A stretch of DNA of 64,000 nucleotides from Paracoccaceae bacterium (GTDB lineage: Bacteria > Pseudomonadota > Alphaproteobacteria > Rhodobacterales > Rhodobacteraceae), in the NCBI GenBank assembly GCA_027013095.1, contig JALUYI010000023.1, forward strand, positions 1 through 64,000. Direction: 5' to 3'. Numbering within the stretch: position 1 is the first letter of the stretch; the number at the start of each line of letters is the position of its first letter. Shown here in pieces: positions 41,328 through 50,838 of the stretch. The notes under the pieces are model-generated. The model ran no database searches. It had not been told where the DNA came from and worked only from the letters and a program-made list of their open reading frames with translations. Position numbers and translations under genes: made by a program.

Positions 41328-42575
41328 TCAGAAAAAGCGGATGACCTGCAGCGTCGCCAACGTGGCCGGGCGCGCAAAAACACCCGACCCGGGGGCTGTT
41401 TCACGCCCGCCGAACTCGGTCCTCCCACCGCCAACGGGCTGCGAATAATTGAACCGGATATTGACGTTGTCGCCCAGAGCATAGTCAAACGTCAGCCCCG
41501 CCAGAATGCTGTGGTCATCGAGGCTGACAATGGCGTTGGGGGCAAGGGTTGCATCCGCCCCCACCTGCACGTTCAGCCCCAGCGCCAAAAAATTTCGCCC
41601 GGCTAGAAAGACCTGCCCGGTTGACATCCGCCGGGTCAGGCGACTTGGTAGAGCAGCGAGCGGCACGGACGCGTCCACCCCGAACCCGTTGTGGTAAAAC
41701 TCGGCAAAGGTCGAGACATTGTGCCCCCAAAGAGTGCCAAAATTCGAAATGTTGAGCAGCCACGACGGCACGTTTTCGCCACTCTGCAAGGCCCAATCGA
41801 TTGCTTCGACGTTCCACGAGGCGCCGCCCAGCGCCCCGGACAGGCCCAGCGTCCCGACCGTGTCCGCGTGATCGCGCGCCAGCATCAGATTGGTGTCGAT
41901 GTCACCCCACCTTCCGTGCAGCCGCAGCGCATAGGTGCTGGCCGAAAAAGCAACCGGCCCGCCGCGGCTTATCGGGCGCGGCACCGCGACAAGCTGCAGG
42001 TCTGCGCCGCTGTCAAACAGCATCTGAGCATAGAGCATGTCGGCGCCGGGCTTGTAGGTCGTGTCAATCGTGTTTGGGGCAAAGGGGGCCACAATATCAG
42101 CGGGGTGAAACACCATCCCGCTGCCCCACGTGATTGCCTGACGCCCCAGCTTCACGACCGTGGTTTCACCGGCAAAGCCAACCGACAGCCGATCGATCCG
42201 GCGCCGAACGACGGTGGTTGCATTTCCACTCCAGCTTCCTGACAGATCAAAGAGAGTCGCGGGTGCCACTGTTGGCAGAAACGGCCGCAGTGCGCGCTGA
42301 TAGGCGACGTTGTCGCCCCGCCGAATGCTCAGATCAAGGGCGGCATCAAAGCTAAGCGCACCGACCGATCCGCGCCACATCAGGCGCGCACCGGCAGTCC
42401 CGCTCAGCCGTTGCCCGAACCCCAGCGCGGCATCCAGTGAATCCGCCCTGTTGCCTGCGCTTTCGCCTGAATAGCTCAGGCGCAGGCGCAGCCCCTCGCC
42501 GCGGACGGGGCCGGACATTGGTGCTGCGACAAGCGCGGCCAGCCCCAGTATGGCGATACGCCTAACCCTGCCCAT
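41328..42575 (-). CDS. Outer-membrane beta-barrel protein of an ABC export system
   Basis: A 415-residue protein with a signal peptide (core RIAILGLAALVAAPM, cleavage near VRG-EG). The mature part is made of alternating amphipathic strands (GLRLRLSYSGES, SFDAALDLSIRRGDN, LTFDYALGDNVNIRFNY) and ends in aromatic IRFF, the usual BAM-recognition C terminus. I infer a 16-22-strand barrel. Its ATG is 14 bp inside the end of the LolD-like ATPase gene, so it is translationally coupled to the export operon and probably forms its outer-membrane part. No specific family name is assigned. Confidence 0.78.
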   Translation of the reverse strand: MGRVRRIAILGLAALVAAPMSGPVRGEGLRLRLSYSGESAGNRADSLDAALGFGQRLSGTAGARLMWRGSVGALSFDAALDLSIRRGDNVAYQRALRPFLPTVAPATLFDLSGSWSGNATTVVRRRIDRLSVGFAGETTVVKLGRQAITWGSGMVFHPADIVAPFAPNTIDTTYKPGADMLYAQMLFDSGADLQLVAVPRPISRGGPVAFSASTYALRLHGRWGDIDTNLMLARDHADTVGTLGLSGALGGASWNVEAIDWALQSGENVPSWLLNISNFGTLWGHNVSTFAEFYHNGFGVDASVPLAALPSRLTRRMSTGQVFLAGRNFLALGLNVQVGADATLAPNAIVSLDDHSILAGLTFDYALGDNVNIRFNYSQPVGGGRTEFGGRETAPGSGVFARPATLATLQVIRFF

Positions 42576-43248
42576 CGCCGTCGATCCTGCCATCCAGTAA
42601 CTGTATATGGCGCTTGCTGTGGGCCATGACGCCGGGGTCATGGGTGCCGATCACAAAGGTCGTGCCGCGTTCCTGATTCAGGCGATACATCAGGGCAATC
42701 AATTCCTCTGAGGTCTTGGAATCCAGATTGGCGGTCGGCTCGTCGGCAAGGACGATCGCCGGGCGCGAGACAAGGGCGCGGGCCACGGCAACCCGTTGCT
42801 GCTGCCCGCCGGACATTTGCGCCGGGCGACGATCCGCCAGACCCTCCAATGCGACATCAGCCAGCGCGTTTAGCGCCCGCTCCTTGCGCTCGGCGCCGGG
42901 GACCCCCTGCAATTCAAGGACAAACTCGATATTTTCCCGCGCCGAAAGAACCGGGATCAGGTTATAGGCCTGAAAGACGAAACCGACCTTGTGCAGGCGT
43001 ATCTCAGACAACTGTGCGGCCGTCAGTCGGGCCAAGGGCTGACCGTCGATCACCACTTCGCCGGAGCTGGGGGTATCAAGCGCGCCGATCATGTTCAAAA
43101 GCGTGGTCTTGCCTGATCCGCTGGGTCCGGCAAGCGTGGCAAAATCCCCGGCGTGGATATCCAGATTAATGCCTTGCAGCGCCTGAACGGCCAAATCTGC
43201 GTGGCCGAACACCTTGCTGACGTTCCGGCATGACACGATATTGCTCAT
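42562..43248 (-). CDS. ABC transporter ATP-binding protein, LolD/MacB-type
   Basis: A 228-residue ATPase: Walker A GPSGSGKTTLLN (about 40-51), Q-loop FVFQAYNLIPVLSARENIEF typical of LolD/FtsE/MacB, signature MSGGQQQRVAVARAL, Walker B VLADEPTANLD. It powers mechanotransmission through the FtsX-like permeases encoded immediately upstream, acting on lipids or lipoproteins held at the periplasmic side rather than carrying solute through the membrane. It starts 27 bp after the second permease gene. Confidence 0.92.
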   Translation of the reverse strand: MSNIVSCRNVSKVFGHADLAVQALQGINLDIHAGDFATLAGPSGSGKTTLLNMIGALDTPSSGEVVIDGQPLARLTAAQLSEIRLHKVGFVFQAYNLIPVLSARENIEFVLELQGVPGAERKERALNALADVALEGLADRRPAQMSGGQQQRVAVARALVSRPAIVLADEPTANLDSKTSEELIALMYRLNQERGTTFVIGTHDPGVMAHSKRHIQLLDGRIDGDGQG

Positions 43249-43275
43249 GATTGGTCCTTTTCGTGTGGCATGGCT

Positions 43276-44505
43276 TCATGTGGCATGGCGCATCGCCTCG
43301 ACCGGGCTGGCCTTGGCCGCGCGGCTGGCTGGCCACAACGCCACCAGAATGCCCAGCAGCCAGATCAACAGGGGAAAAACGACAAAGCTGGCCAGGTCAA
43401 ATTTCGGGAATAAGACCTGCCCACCCTGAACCAGCTCCAGACCCTTTGCAAAGGCGCTGAGGTCGATACCGCCCCGCAGCCCCCAGATCGTTAGCGCCGC
43501 CAGCGCCATTCCCACAAGGCAGCCAACCCCGATCAGGAACAGCGATTCAAGGCTGACCATCATCAGGACACGGCGCGGGGTCATGCCAAGGGCACGCAGG
43601 AGGCCGAATTCGTGCAGGCGCTCGAAAACCGCCATCAGCTGGGTATTCACGATCCCGATGGCCATCATTGAAAAAACCACCGCCAGCCAGATATAGATCA
43701 CCCCCCGCATCATGCTGTCCGTTGCTGCCAGATAGGTCGAAAGCTGGCGCCACGAGCGCACGTCGAGCTGCGGCGCCGCGGCCCTCAACCGCGTCAGAAC
43801 AGGATCCAGATCGGCGTCGTTCGGGACCGCAAAGGCAATCTCGGATATCTCAGCGTTCAAATGCAGGAACCGCTGGTCTGCCGCACGCCCGGTGAAGACG
43901 TAGAAATCCTCGGTCTTTTGATTGGCATCAAACAGGCCAACCACGGTAAAGCTCTGCTCGGAAACCGTGCCGTCGGCGTTTTGCGACATCAGGATCACAC
44001 GCCGCCCAAGGCCGGTTTTCAGCCGCTTGGCCATATGCAGGCCCAGCACCACCCCGTCATCATCGACACCATTCAGATAGCGCCCCCGGACGATCTTGGC
44101 AGGGATGCTGGATAGCCGCCGCTCGGTCGCTGGATCGACCCCGGCAATGTTGACCGGCCGAGTTTTGTATTCGCTCTGGATGACGCCGGGCAGCACCAGA
44201 CGGGCACTCCATGCGGCAATCTCGGGGCGCTCCAGAGCCGCGCGCAACCTCGCACCAGGCGGGGCCATGACGGTCTTGATATTGGGATTGTCCATATACT
44301 CACGCGCATGAATCTGCCCCGAGCCGATCAACAGTTTCAGGGTTGCGTCCTTGCTGGACTGCATCCACGCGTTCAGAAACGCGTTAAAAAACAGGATCGA
44401 CCAGAGACCGGCGCTGACCACGACAAGGGTAATCAGCGTCCGGCGCGGGTTGCGCCACATGTTGCGCCATGCGAGCTGGATAAAGCTGTGCAGGGTGCCG
44501 CTCAT
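43276..44505 (-). CDS. FtsX/LolC-type ABC permease (second of pair)
   Basis: A 409-residue permease: N-terminal helix (about 20-42), large periplasmic MacB-like core domain (about 45-275), then three C-terminal helices including the FtsX motif region ERLHEFGLLRALGMTPRRVL. This is the topology of LolC/LolE. ATG 44505 overlaps the stop of the upstream permease (ATGA); longer readings were rejected. A 15-bp-period direct repeat TGTGGCATGGC (43264-43274 and 43279-43289) spans its stop codon, apparently a small tandem duplication. Confidence 0.9.
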   Translation of the reverse strand: MSGTLHSFIQLAWRNMWRNPRRTLITLVVVSAGLWSILFFNAFLNAWMQSSKDATLKLLIGSGQIHAREYMDNPNIKTVMAPPGARLRAALERPEIAAWSARLVLPGVIQSEYKTRPVNIAGVDPATERRLSSIPAKIVRGRYLNGVDDDGVVLGLHMAKRLKTGLGRRVILMSQNADGTVSEQSFTVVGLFDANQKTEDFYVFTGRAADQRFLHLNAEISEIAFAVPNDADLDPVLTRLRAAAPQLDVRSWRQLSTYLAATDSMMRGVIYIWLAVVFSMMAIGIVNTQLMAVFERLHEFGLLRALGMTPRRVLMMVSLESLFLIGVGCLVGMALAALTIWGLRGGIDLSAFAKGLELVQGGQVLFPKFDLASFVVFPLLIWLLGILVALWPASRAAKASPVEAMRHAT

Positions 44506-45725
44506 CCTCCCGCCCCCATCGCCGAGACCGGCTTTAGCCCCAGCACCCGCCGATAGGGGATGACGGCCAGCAGGACAACCGCGGCCAACATCACCAAGGG
44601 TCCGAACAACACCCGAAACGGGGTCATATGCGGATAGATTCGCGACGGCAGGCCAAACTGGGCATAAACCTCCTGCAGCCCCTGAAACGAGATCCCGTGG
44701 ACCTGAAACCAGCCTGTCAGGATCATCCCCAGAACAACCCCGATTCCGGTGCCGACGAGGGACAGGAAAATGATCTCCATCCACACCATGCGTCCGATCT
44801 GGCGCGGCTTCATCCCGATGGCCAAGAGGACGCCAAACTCGCGGGTGCGTTCCAGAACCGACATGTAAAGAGTGTTCAGAATGATAAACACGACAACGAA
44901 AATCAGGGTCGCATACATCGTCATCGCGGTGCTGAGGTCCAGCGCGATACCCTGCTTGATCGCCGGTTGCAGCTGCGCCCAGTCCAAATAGACCAGACCG
45001 TGGCGGGCCGCGATCCGGCGCAGCCTGCCGCTGGCGGCCGTTATGTCGCGCAGGGTCCGGCCGCTCAGGGCAACCGTGTTGACCGCACCGTTCATCTGAA
45101 AGGTCTCGTTGAATCGCGCCAGCGGAATCTGTGCCACCTGCCGGTCCATCTCGGGGATGTTGGATTTGAATATTCCCACCAGCCGCAAGACATCCGCCGC
45201 AACCGAGCCATCGCGCGCCGAGCCCAGCAACGTGATCCGATCGCCAAGCTTTACCCCCAGATTGCGGGCCAGCCCATCGCCCAGAATTATCGCATCGCGG
45301 TCCCCAGCGCGCAACGCGCGGCCCTGTTTGACATAGCTCGAAACGACCGTGATCCGGTTTTCCTGGACTGGATCGATCCCGGTCACAGCCGCCGCAAAGC
45401 TGAGGTTTCCCCGGGCCAGAAGGACAAAGGCCATATCCCGCGCGCTGCTGGCCGTCACCGCGCCGACCCCGGCCAGATCGGCCATCAGGGCAGTAGGCTC
45501 CTCGATCACCTTGTCGATGGCCGGATCGTCCTTGTAGCCCTTTGGCTGTATCTGTCCAAAGCCGTCGCTGATCCGCAGCATGCCGGTTTTTATCGTGTCA
45601 TATGAGCCGAACTCGAACGACAGCATGAACACCAAGAGCATCGCCGCAAAACCCATTCCCACCATGCTGAGGGCGGTGCGGATGGGCTGACGCCAGATAT
45701 TCCTCCAGGCGAGGGCGGCGATCAT
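44502..45725 (-). CDS. FtsX/LolE-type ABC permease (first of pair)
   Basis: A 407-residue permease with the same four-helix plus periplasmic-domain layout as its neighbour. N-terminal WRNIWRQPIRTALSMVGMGF enters the first helix; near the C terminus lies ERTREFGVLLAIGMKPRQIG, the coupling element that meets the ATPase. The two permeases form a heterodimer. It begins 3 bp after the LolA-like gene and ends in a 4-bp overlap with the next permease, showing one tightly coupled transcript. Confidence 0.9.
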   Translation of the reverse strand: MIAALAWRNIWRQPIRTALSMVGMGFAAMLLVFMLSFEFGSYDTIKTGMLRISDGFGQIQPKGYKDDPAIDKVIEEPTALMADLAGVGAVTASSARDMAFVLLARGNLSFAAAVTGIDPVQENRITVVSSYVKQGRALRAGDRDAIILGDGLARNLGVKLGDRITLLGSARDGSVAADVLRLVGIFKSNIPEMDRQVAQIPLARFNETFQMNGAVNTVALSGRTLRDITAASGRLRRIAARHGLVYLDWAQLQPAIKQGIALDLSTAMTMYATLIFVVVFIILNTLYMSVLERTREFGVLLAIGMKPRQIGRMVWMEIIFLSLVGTGIGVVLGMILTGWFQVHGISFQGLQEVYAQFGLPSRIYPHMTPFRVLFGPLVMLAAVVLLAVIPYRRVLGLKPVSAMGAGG

Positions 45726-45728
45726 TGC

Positions 45729-46562
45729 TCAGTTCCGTGGGTTCTGCAGGTTGGACTGCGTGAACATATAGGCCGGGATCTTGATGTTAAAGCGGGCTTT
45801 CGTGGTGGTGATTCGGGTGAATGTACCGGGCCGGTCATCGCGGCGCATCGTCATCACCACCGGATAGGGTCGCCCGCCGATCCGACCGATCTTGTCCGCG
45901 CTCATCGCCCGCACCCGCTTGCCCAGCTGATCGTAATATTCCACCTTGACTAGCACCCCGTCGCGGCGCACCCAGAGGATCTGCTTGCCCCATACGATCG
46001 GCTTGCCCTTCTTGGGGATCGCCTCGATCACATAAACCGTCCGGCCGCCAATGCGCTTGGTCGCCAGCAGTTTCTGCCGATAGTCGTCCACCACCTTTTG
46101 CGAGCGCGCAAGGTCGTTATAGGAAAAATCGCTGCCCATCCAGCTTTGCGACATGGCGCTGGCCGGCAGTTTGATCACCTGATTGAGCTTGGGATTGTAA
46201 ACATATGTCGCTGCGCCCAGTTGCAAGGTCGCATTGCCCGCATCCCGCGCCGGCGCGATAAAACGCACCAACGCCTTGCTGGTTCCCTTGGTCCAGCTTT
46301 TGAAGGTCATCTTGCGGGTTCCTCTGGCCCGCCGGACGGTCATCGTCGTCACCGCATACGAGCTGTCGGCCCGCCAGTTGTCAAACGCGGATTTCAGGAT
46401 CTGCCGGGCGGTCTGCGCCTGCAAGGGCGCGGTGCCAAGGATCCCGGTAAGGCCCAAAACGGAAATCCCTAACGCCGCCTTCAGGATCGCATGGCGGCCC
46501 CACTCCTGCCCCTGCCTCAAATCAGCCGTTGCGAATTTCCCGTCGTGCCACATTTTGCGCAT
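45729..46562 (-). CDS. Outer-membrane lipoprotein-sorting (LolA-like) protein
   Basis: A 277-residue exported protein: hydrophobic signal (ILKAALGISVLGLTGILG, cleavage after LQA) preceded by a longer than usual polar N terminus. The mature part is a LolA-like fold with repeated beta strands (SYAVTTMTVRRARGTRKMTF, GAATYVYNPKLNQVIKLP, GSDFSYNDLARS). SDF and related elements match the family often annotated outer membrane lipoprotein-sorting protein. GTG 46568 is an alternative start, with GAGGAG upstream. It is first in the five-gene export operon and presumably ferries the extracted lipid or lipoprotein across the periplasm. Confidence 0.85.
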   Translation of the reverse strand: MRKMWHDGKFATADLRQGQEWGRHAILKAALGISVLGLTGILGTAPLQAQTARQILKSAFDNWRADSSYAVTTMTVRRARGTRKMTFKSWTKGTSKALVRFIAPARDAGNATLQLGAATYVYNPKLNQVIKLPASAMSQSWMGSDFSYNDLARSQKVVDDYRQKLLATKRIGGRTVYVIEAIPKKGKPIVWGKQILWVRRDGVLVKVEYYDQLGKRVRAMSADKIGRIGGRPYPVVMTMRRDDRPGTFTRITTTKARFNIKIPAYMFTQSNLQNPRN

Positions 46563-46646
46563 TTTCACATCGCTCCTCTTGGCAACCTTGCCAAAGTTGG
46601 CCAAAATCTCTTGTCAAACCCCCGAAACCGGGATTATCAATAAATC

Positions 46647-46662
46647 TGGACCAGTCGGTCCA
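46647..46662. promoter_or_regulatory. TetR-type palindromic operator between divergent genes
   Basis: TGGACC-AGTC-GGTCCA is a perfect inverted repeat of two 6-bp arms. It lies in the divergent gap between the LolA-like operon and the TetR-family gene, about 40 bp from the regulator start. Palindromes of the GACC-N4-GGTC type are common operators of TetR-family repressors, so autoregulation and repression of the export operon are inferred. Confidence 0.6.
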
Positions 46663-46699
46663 CTCTTCACATAATCCGGCATTGGAGCCCTGTCAAGAA

Positions 46700-47380
46700 T
46701 TGCGCCAGCATCCCTCGAAAAAAATCCCCCCCGCGCGCCGCACCGCGCTGTTTCGGGTCGCCGCCGCCGAGTTTGCCGCGCACGGGTATCGGCAGGCCTC
46801 ACTGAACCGGATCATCCTCGCCGTCGGGATGAGCAAATCCTCGTTCTATCATTACTTCAAAAACAAATCGGACCTGTTTCAGCAAACCCTCGCGCAGCCC
46901 CTTGCCCCGATCATCGCACTGGGCACCGGGTTTGATTTCCAGACCCTCGATGCGCAATCCTTCTGGCCCTTTTTCGAGGGGCTGATCGCCGCCGCGTCAC
47001 AATTGGCCGACACGCAGCCCGAGCTTGTCGATGTTGGCCACATGTTTTACCGCGCGCTCGAGCAACCCGAGGGACAGAACCTGACGGGTGGCATCCTTGA
47101 CCTCGCGACAGAATGGGCCACGGGGTTGCTCTGCCGGGGGCAGGATCTGGGCCTTTTGCGCAAGGATCTGCCGCAGAGCCTGCTGATCGATTCGGTAATG
47201 GCGATGGCGATGGCACTGGACCGCTGGTTCCTGAAAAACTGGGACACAATAACCGGCACCGATCGTCAAGCGCTTGGGGCCCGGACCTTCGATCTCTTCC
47301 GCCGCCTGCTGGAAAAACGTCCTGACCAACCCCCTGATGCGCCGCCATTCACCATTGCAGGTTCGCCAGACAAGCCGTAA
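46700..47380 (+). CDS. TetR-family transcriptional regulator
   Basis: A 226-residue regulator with an N-terminal TetR HTH (RTALFRVAAAEFAAHGYRQA then SLNRIILAVGMSKSSFYHYF) and a helical ligand-binding domain. No ATG or GTG lies in a suitable place. TTG 46700 gives a nine-residue leader before the HTH; TTG 46682 is an alternative. The start is thus uncertain though the protein is clear. It is divergent from the LolA-like export operon with a palindrome between them, which makes it the likely repressor of that operon, responding to a lipid or toxic hydrophobic ligand (inference). Confidence 0.85.
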   Translation: MRQHPSKKIPPARRTALFRVAAAEFAAHGYRQASLNRIILAVGMSKSSFYHYFKNKSDLFQQTLAQPLAPIIALGTGFDFQTLDAQSFWPFFEGLIAAASQLADTQPELVDVGHMFYRALEQPEGQNLTGGILDLATEWATGLLCRGQDLGLLRKDLPQSLLIDSVMAMAMALDRWFLKNWDTITGTDRQALGARTFDLFRRLLEKRPDQPPDAPPFTIAGSPDKP

Positions 47381-47428
47381 GCCGGACGTCACCCAGAGTA
47401 TCGCAAGACGTGCATAGAAAATCGGGAA

Positions 47429-49468
47429 ATGAACATGACAAATCCGCTTTTGGACGATTGGGATACACCCTTTGCCCTGCCCCCCTTTGACAAGATCACC
47501 GACGCTGATTTTGCCCCCGCATTCAAGGTCGCCTTTGCGCGTGCGCGTGCCGCAATTAACGCCATCGCCAACGCGCCGCAGCCCGCAACGTTTGTTAATA
47601 CGATCGAAGCATTGGAACGTGCCGAGACCCTGATGGACAAGGTGGCCGGCGTGTTTTTCAACCTTGTCGGCGCGGATTCCACCCCCACGCTGGAGGCCCT
47701 GCAACGCAAGTTGTCCCCAGAATTTGCCGCGTTCAATTCCGAAACCATGATGAACCAGCGCCTGTTTCAGCGCGTCGATCAGCTGTTTTCCCGCCGGGCA
47801 CAGCTGGACCTGACGACCGAACAGGCGCGGGTGCTGACGCTATATCATCGCATGTTCCTGCGTGCCGGAGCCGCCTTGACGCCCGCTGATCGCAAGCGTC
47901 TGGCCAAGGTCACCGAACGGCTGGCGGTTCTGGGCACGGCATTTTCACAAAACCTGCTGGCGGATGAGCGCAACTGGGTTCTTGCCCTTGCCCCTGACGA
48001 TCTGGACGGGCTGCCGGATTTCCTGCTGGATGCGGCTCGCGCCGCTGCCGACGCGCGGGACCTCAACGGGCATGTGATCACGCTTTCACGCTCGTTGATC
48101 GTGCCATTCCTGCAATTCTCGCCGCGCCGCGACCTGCGGGAAAAGGCCTTTCGCGCCTGGGTTTCACGCGGGGCGACCGGCGGCGACACCGACAATGGCG
48201 AAATCGTGCGCGAAATCTTGGTCTTGCGCGAAGAGCGCGCGCATCTGCTGGGGTACGAAGATTTCGCCACCTTCAAGCTGGCCCCGAAAATGGCCAAAAC
48301 ACCAGCGGCGGCAAAGGACCTCTTGATGGCGGTCTGGAAACCGGCTCGGGCGCAGGCAGAACGGGATGCCGAGGTCTTGGAAAAGATGATGCGCCAAGAC
48401 GGGATTAACGCACCGCTCAGCGCTTGGGACTGGCGCTATTACGCCGAAAAACGCCGCCTGTCCGAACACGCGCTGAACGAGGCCGAACTGAAACCCTACT
48501 TTCAACTGGATCAGATGATTGCAGCGGCATTCGATTGTGCAAATCGCCTGTTTGGCGTCAGCTTCAGACCTTTGGATGTCCCCCTTTACCACAAGGATGC
48601 CCGCGCTTGGGAGGTCACGAAAAATGGCCATCATCAGGCCGTGTTCATCGGCGATTACCTTGCCCGCCCATCGAAACGCTCAGGAGCGTGGTGCTCGCGC
48701 TTTCGCCCACAGTCACGCCTGAACGGAGCGACCGGCGCGATAACCGTCAATGTCTGCAATTTTGCCCGCGCCCCCGAGGGGCAACCCAACCTTCTGACCT
48801 TTGATGATGCCCGCACCCTGTTTCACGAATTCGGCCATGCGCTGCACTCCATGCTGTCTGATGTCACCTACCCGATGATCTCGGGCACGGCGGTGGCCCG
48901 GGATTTCGTTGAACTGCCCAGCCAGCTTTTCGAGCATTGGCTGACAGTGCCCGAGGTCTTGCAAAAATACGCGTTGCATGCCGACACCGGCCAGCCAATC
49001 CCCGGGGCGCTCTTGAAGCGCCTGCTGGCAGCGCAGAATTTTGACCAGGGCTTTGCCACGGTTGAATATACCGCCAGCGCATTGGTAGATCTGGCCTTTC
49101 ATTCCGCTCCTGCGCCCAAGGATCCGATGGCGCGTCAAAGGCAGATCCTGTCGGACCTTGGCCTGCCCGCAGCCATTCCCATGCGTCATGCCACGCCCCA
49201 TTTTGCGCATGTCTTTTCCGGCGATGGCTATTCCAGCGGATATTACAGCTACATGTGGTCCGAGGTGATGGACGCCGACGCCTTTGCCGCCTTTGAAGAG
49301 GCCGGAGACCCGTTTGCCCCCACCCTTGCCGCGCGTCTTGAGCGCACGATTTTCGCCGCTGGCGGACGGCAGGAGGCCGATCAGGCCTATCTGGCCTTCC
49401 GAGGTCGCCTGCCGGGGGTCGAGGCCCTGCTGAAAGGGCGTGGATTGTCAGCCGGTGAGGACGGTTAG
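47429..49468 (+). CDS. M3-family oligopeptidase (peptidyl-dipeptidase Dcp/OpdA-like)
   Basis: A 679-residue cytosolic zinc metallopeptidase. The zinc motif HEFGHALH starts at His466, with the third ligand Glu in the following ARDFVELPSQLFEHW segment, and the C-terminal FSGDGYSSGYYSYMWSE is the M3 substrate loop. Length fits Dcp and oligopeptidase A. It degrades short peptides, for example signal-peptide remnants or imported oligopeptides. No signal peptide was seen. ATG 47429 and ATG 47435 are both possible. It stands alone 48 bp after the TetR gene. Confidence 0.92.
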   Translation: MNMTNPLLDDWDTPFALPPFDKITDADFAPAFKVAFARARAAINAIANAPQPATFVNTIEALERAETLMDKVAGVFFNLVGADSTPTLEALQRKLSPEFAAFNSETMMNQRLFQRVDQLFSRRAQLDLTTEQARVLTLYHRMFLRAGAALTPADRKRLAKVTERLAVLGTAFSQNLLADERNWVLALAPDDLDGLPDFLLDAARAAADARDLNGHVITLSRSLIVPFLQFSPRRDLREKAFRAWVSRGATGGDTDNGEIVREILVLREERAHLLGYEDFATFKLAPKMAKTPAAAKDLLMAVWKPARAQAERDAEVLEKMMRQDGINAPLSAWDWRYYAEKRRLSEHALNEAELKPYFQLDQMIAAAFDCANRLFGVSFRPLDVPLYHKDARAWEVTKNGHHQAVFIGDYLARPSKRSGAWCSRFRPQSRLNGATGAITVNVCNFARAPEGQPNLLTFDDARTLFHEFGHALHSMLSDVTYPMISGTAVARDFVELPSQLFEHWLTVPEVLQKYALHADTGQPIPGALLKRLLAAQNFDQGFATVEYTASALVDLAFHSAPAPKDPMARQRQILSDLGLPAAIPMRHATPHFAHVFSGDGYSSGYYSYMWSEVMDADAFAAFEEAGDPFAPTLAARLERTIFAAGGRQEADQAYLAFRGRLPGVEALLKGRGLSAGEDG

Positions 49469-49493
49469 GGCGTGGGCCTGCACCGCACGCGCT

Positions 49494-50819
49494 TCAGCCC
49501 TTGGTGCGATTGTCCCGCACCCGGACCGCCTTGCCTTGCGAACGGGGGATCTCGCCGGGGGACTTGACCCGCACGTCGCAGCTGACACCGATGATCGACT
49601 TGATGTTGTGGCGCACCGCCCGGGCAAGCTCGGCATGGCTCTGGCTGGCGTCGGGTAGGATCTCGACCTCAACCGCCATCGCATCCATCGTGCCGTCGCG
49701 GAACAGCTCGATCTGGTAATGCGGAGCAAGGCCCGGCACCCCGATCAGGACCGATTCGATCTGACTGGGAAACACGTTGACCCCGCGCAGGATCATCATG
49801 TCGTCATCGCGCCCGGTGACGCGCTGGATGCGCAGATGGGTGCGCCCGCAGGAACAGGGCTCATCGGTCAGGCGGGTGATGTCGCGGGTGCGGTAGCGGA
49901 TCATCGGCATCGCCTCTTTGGTCAGGGTGGTGATGACCAGTTCGCCGGCCTCGCCCATGGGCAGGGGGGCAAGGGTTTCGGGGTCGATGACCTCAAACAG
50001 GAAATGGTCCTCCCAGCCATGCAGCCCGGCGCGCACCGCGTCGCATTCACAGGCGACCCCCGGACCCATGATCTCGGACAGGCCATAGATATCGACAGCC
50101 TTGATGCCAAGGCGCCGGTCCAACTGGACCCGCATTTCCTCGGACCACGGCTCGGCCCCGAACAGACCGCGATGGACCGGCAGTTCTGCGACATCGACTC
50201 CCATTCCCTCGGCAACCTCGGCGATATTCAGCGCATAGGATGGCGTGGCACAGAGGATCGCCGGTGCGAAATCGCGCAGCAATGTCACCTGCCGCTCGGT
50301 GCCACCGCCCGAGACCGGCACCACCACGCAGCCCAGCCGCTCGGCCCCGGCATGGGCCCCCAGCCCGCCGGTAAACAGGCCATAACCATAGGCGTTGTGC
50401 ACGATATCGCCGGGACGCGCCCCGGCCGCAGCCAGCGAGCGCGCCATCAGGTCGGCCCAGCGGTCAAGATCGGCGGCTGTGTAGCCCACCACGGTCGGCT
50501 TGCCCGTCGTGCCACTGGAGGCATGCAGCCGGGCCAGATCGCGAACCGGGTTGGCAAACATGCCAAACGGATAATTGTCGCGCAGGTCGGTTTTCAGGGT
50601 AAACGGGAATTTTGCGATATCGGCCAGAGTCTTCAGATGTGCCGGCGTCACCCCGGCGGCATCAAAGGCCTGTCGGTAATGCGGGATATTCTCATATGCT
50701 CGCTCCAGCGACCAGCGCAGACGCTCCAATTGCAGCGCGCCGAGGGCCGCGCGAGGCATCGTCTCGATGTCGGGCGAGACCATGAAATCCGGCTCGGGTT
50801 GTTTTTTCAATGCGGTCAT
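49494..50819 (-). CDS. paaK: Phenylacetate-CoA ligase
   Basis: A 441-residue AMP-forming ligase converting phenylacetate, ATP and CoA to phenylacetyl-CoA. The P-loop LHASSGTTGKPTVVGYT near residue 100, YGLSEIMGPGVACEC, and the C-terminal TGRDDDMMILRGVNVFPSQI define the PaaK family; the length is typical. AGGAGG five bases before ATG 50819 settles the start. It is the last of four co-oriented genes (thioesterase, Mo subunit, FeS/anchor, ligase), 19 bp after the anchor gene. The aerobic paa epoxidase genes are absent here; the context is that of phenylacetyl-CoA alpha-oxidation (inference). Confidence 0.92.
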   Translation of the reverse strand: MTALKKQPEPDFMVSPDIETMPRAALGALQLERLRWSLERAYENIPHYRQAFDAAGVTPAHLKTLADIAKFPFTLKTDLRDNYPFGMFANPVRDLARLHASSGTTGKPTVVGYTAADLDRWADLMARSLAAAGARPGDIVHNAYGYGLFTGGLGAHAGAERLGCVVVPVSGGGTERQVTLLRDFAPAILCATPSYALNIAEVAEGMGVDVAELPVHRGLFGAEPWSEEMRVQLDRRLGIKAVDIYGLSEIMGPGVACECDAVRAGLHGWEDHFLFEVIDPETLAPLPMGEAGELVITTLTKEAMPMIRYRTRDITRLTDEPCSCGRTHLRIQRVTGRDDDMMILRGVNVFPSQIESVLIGVPGLAPHYQIELFRDGTMDAMAVEVEILPDASQSHAELARAVRHNIKSIIGVSCDVRVKSPGEIPRSQGKAVRVRDNRTKG

Positions 50820-50838
50820 GGTGTCCTCCTCTTGAAAA

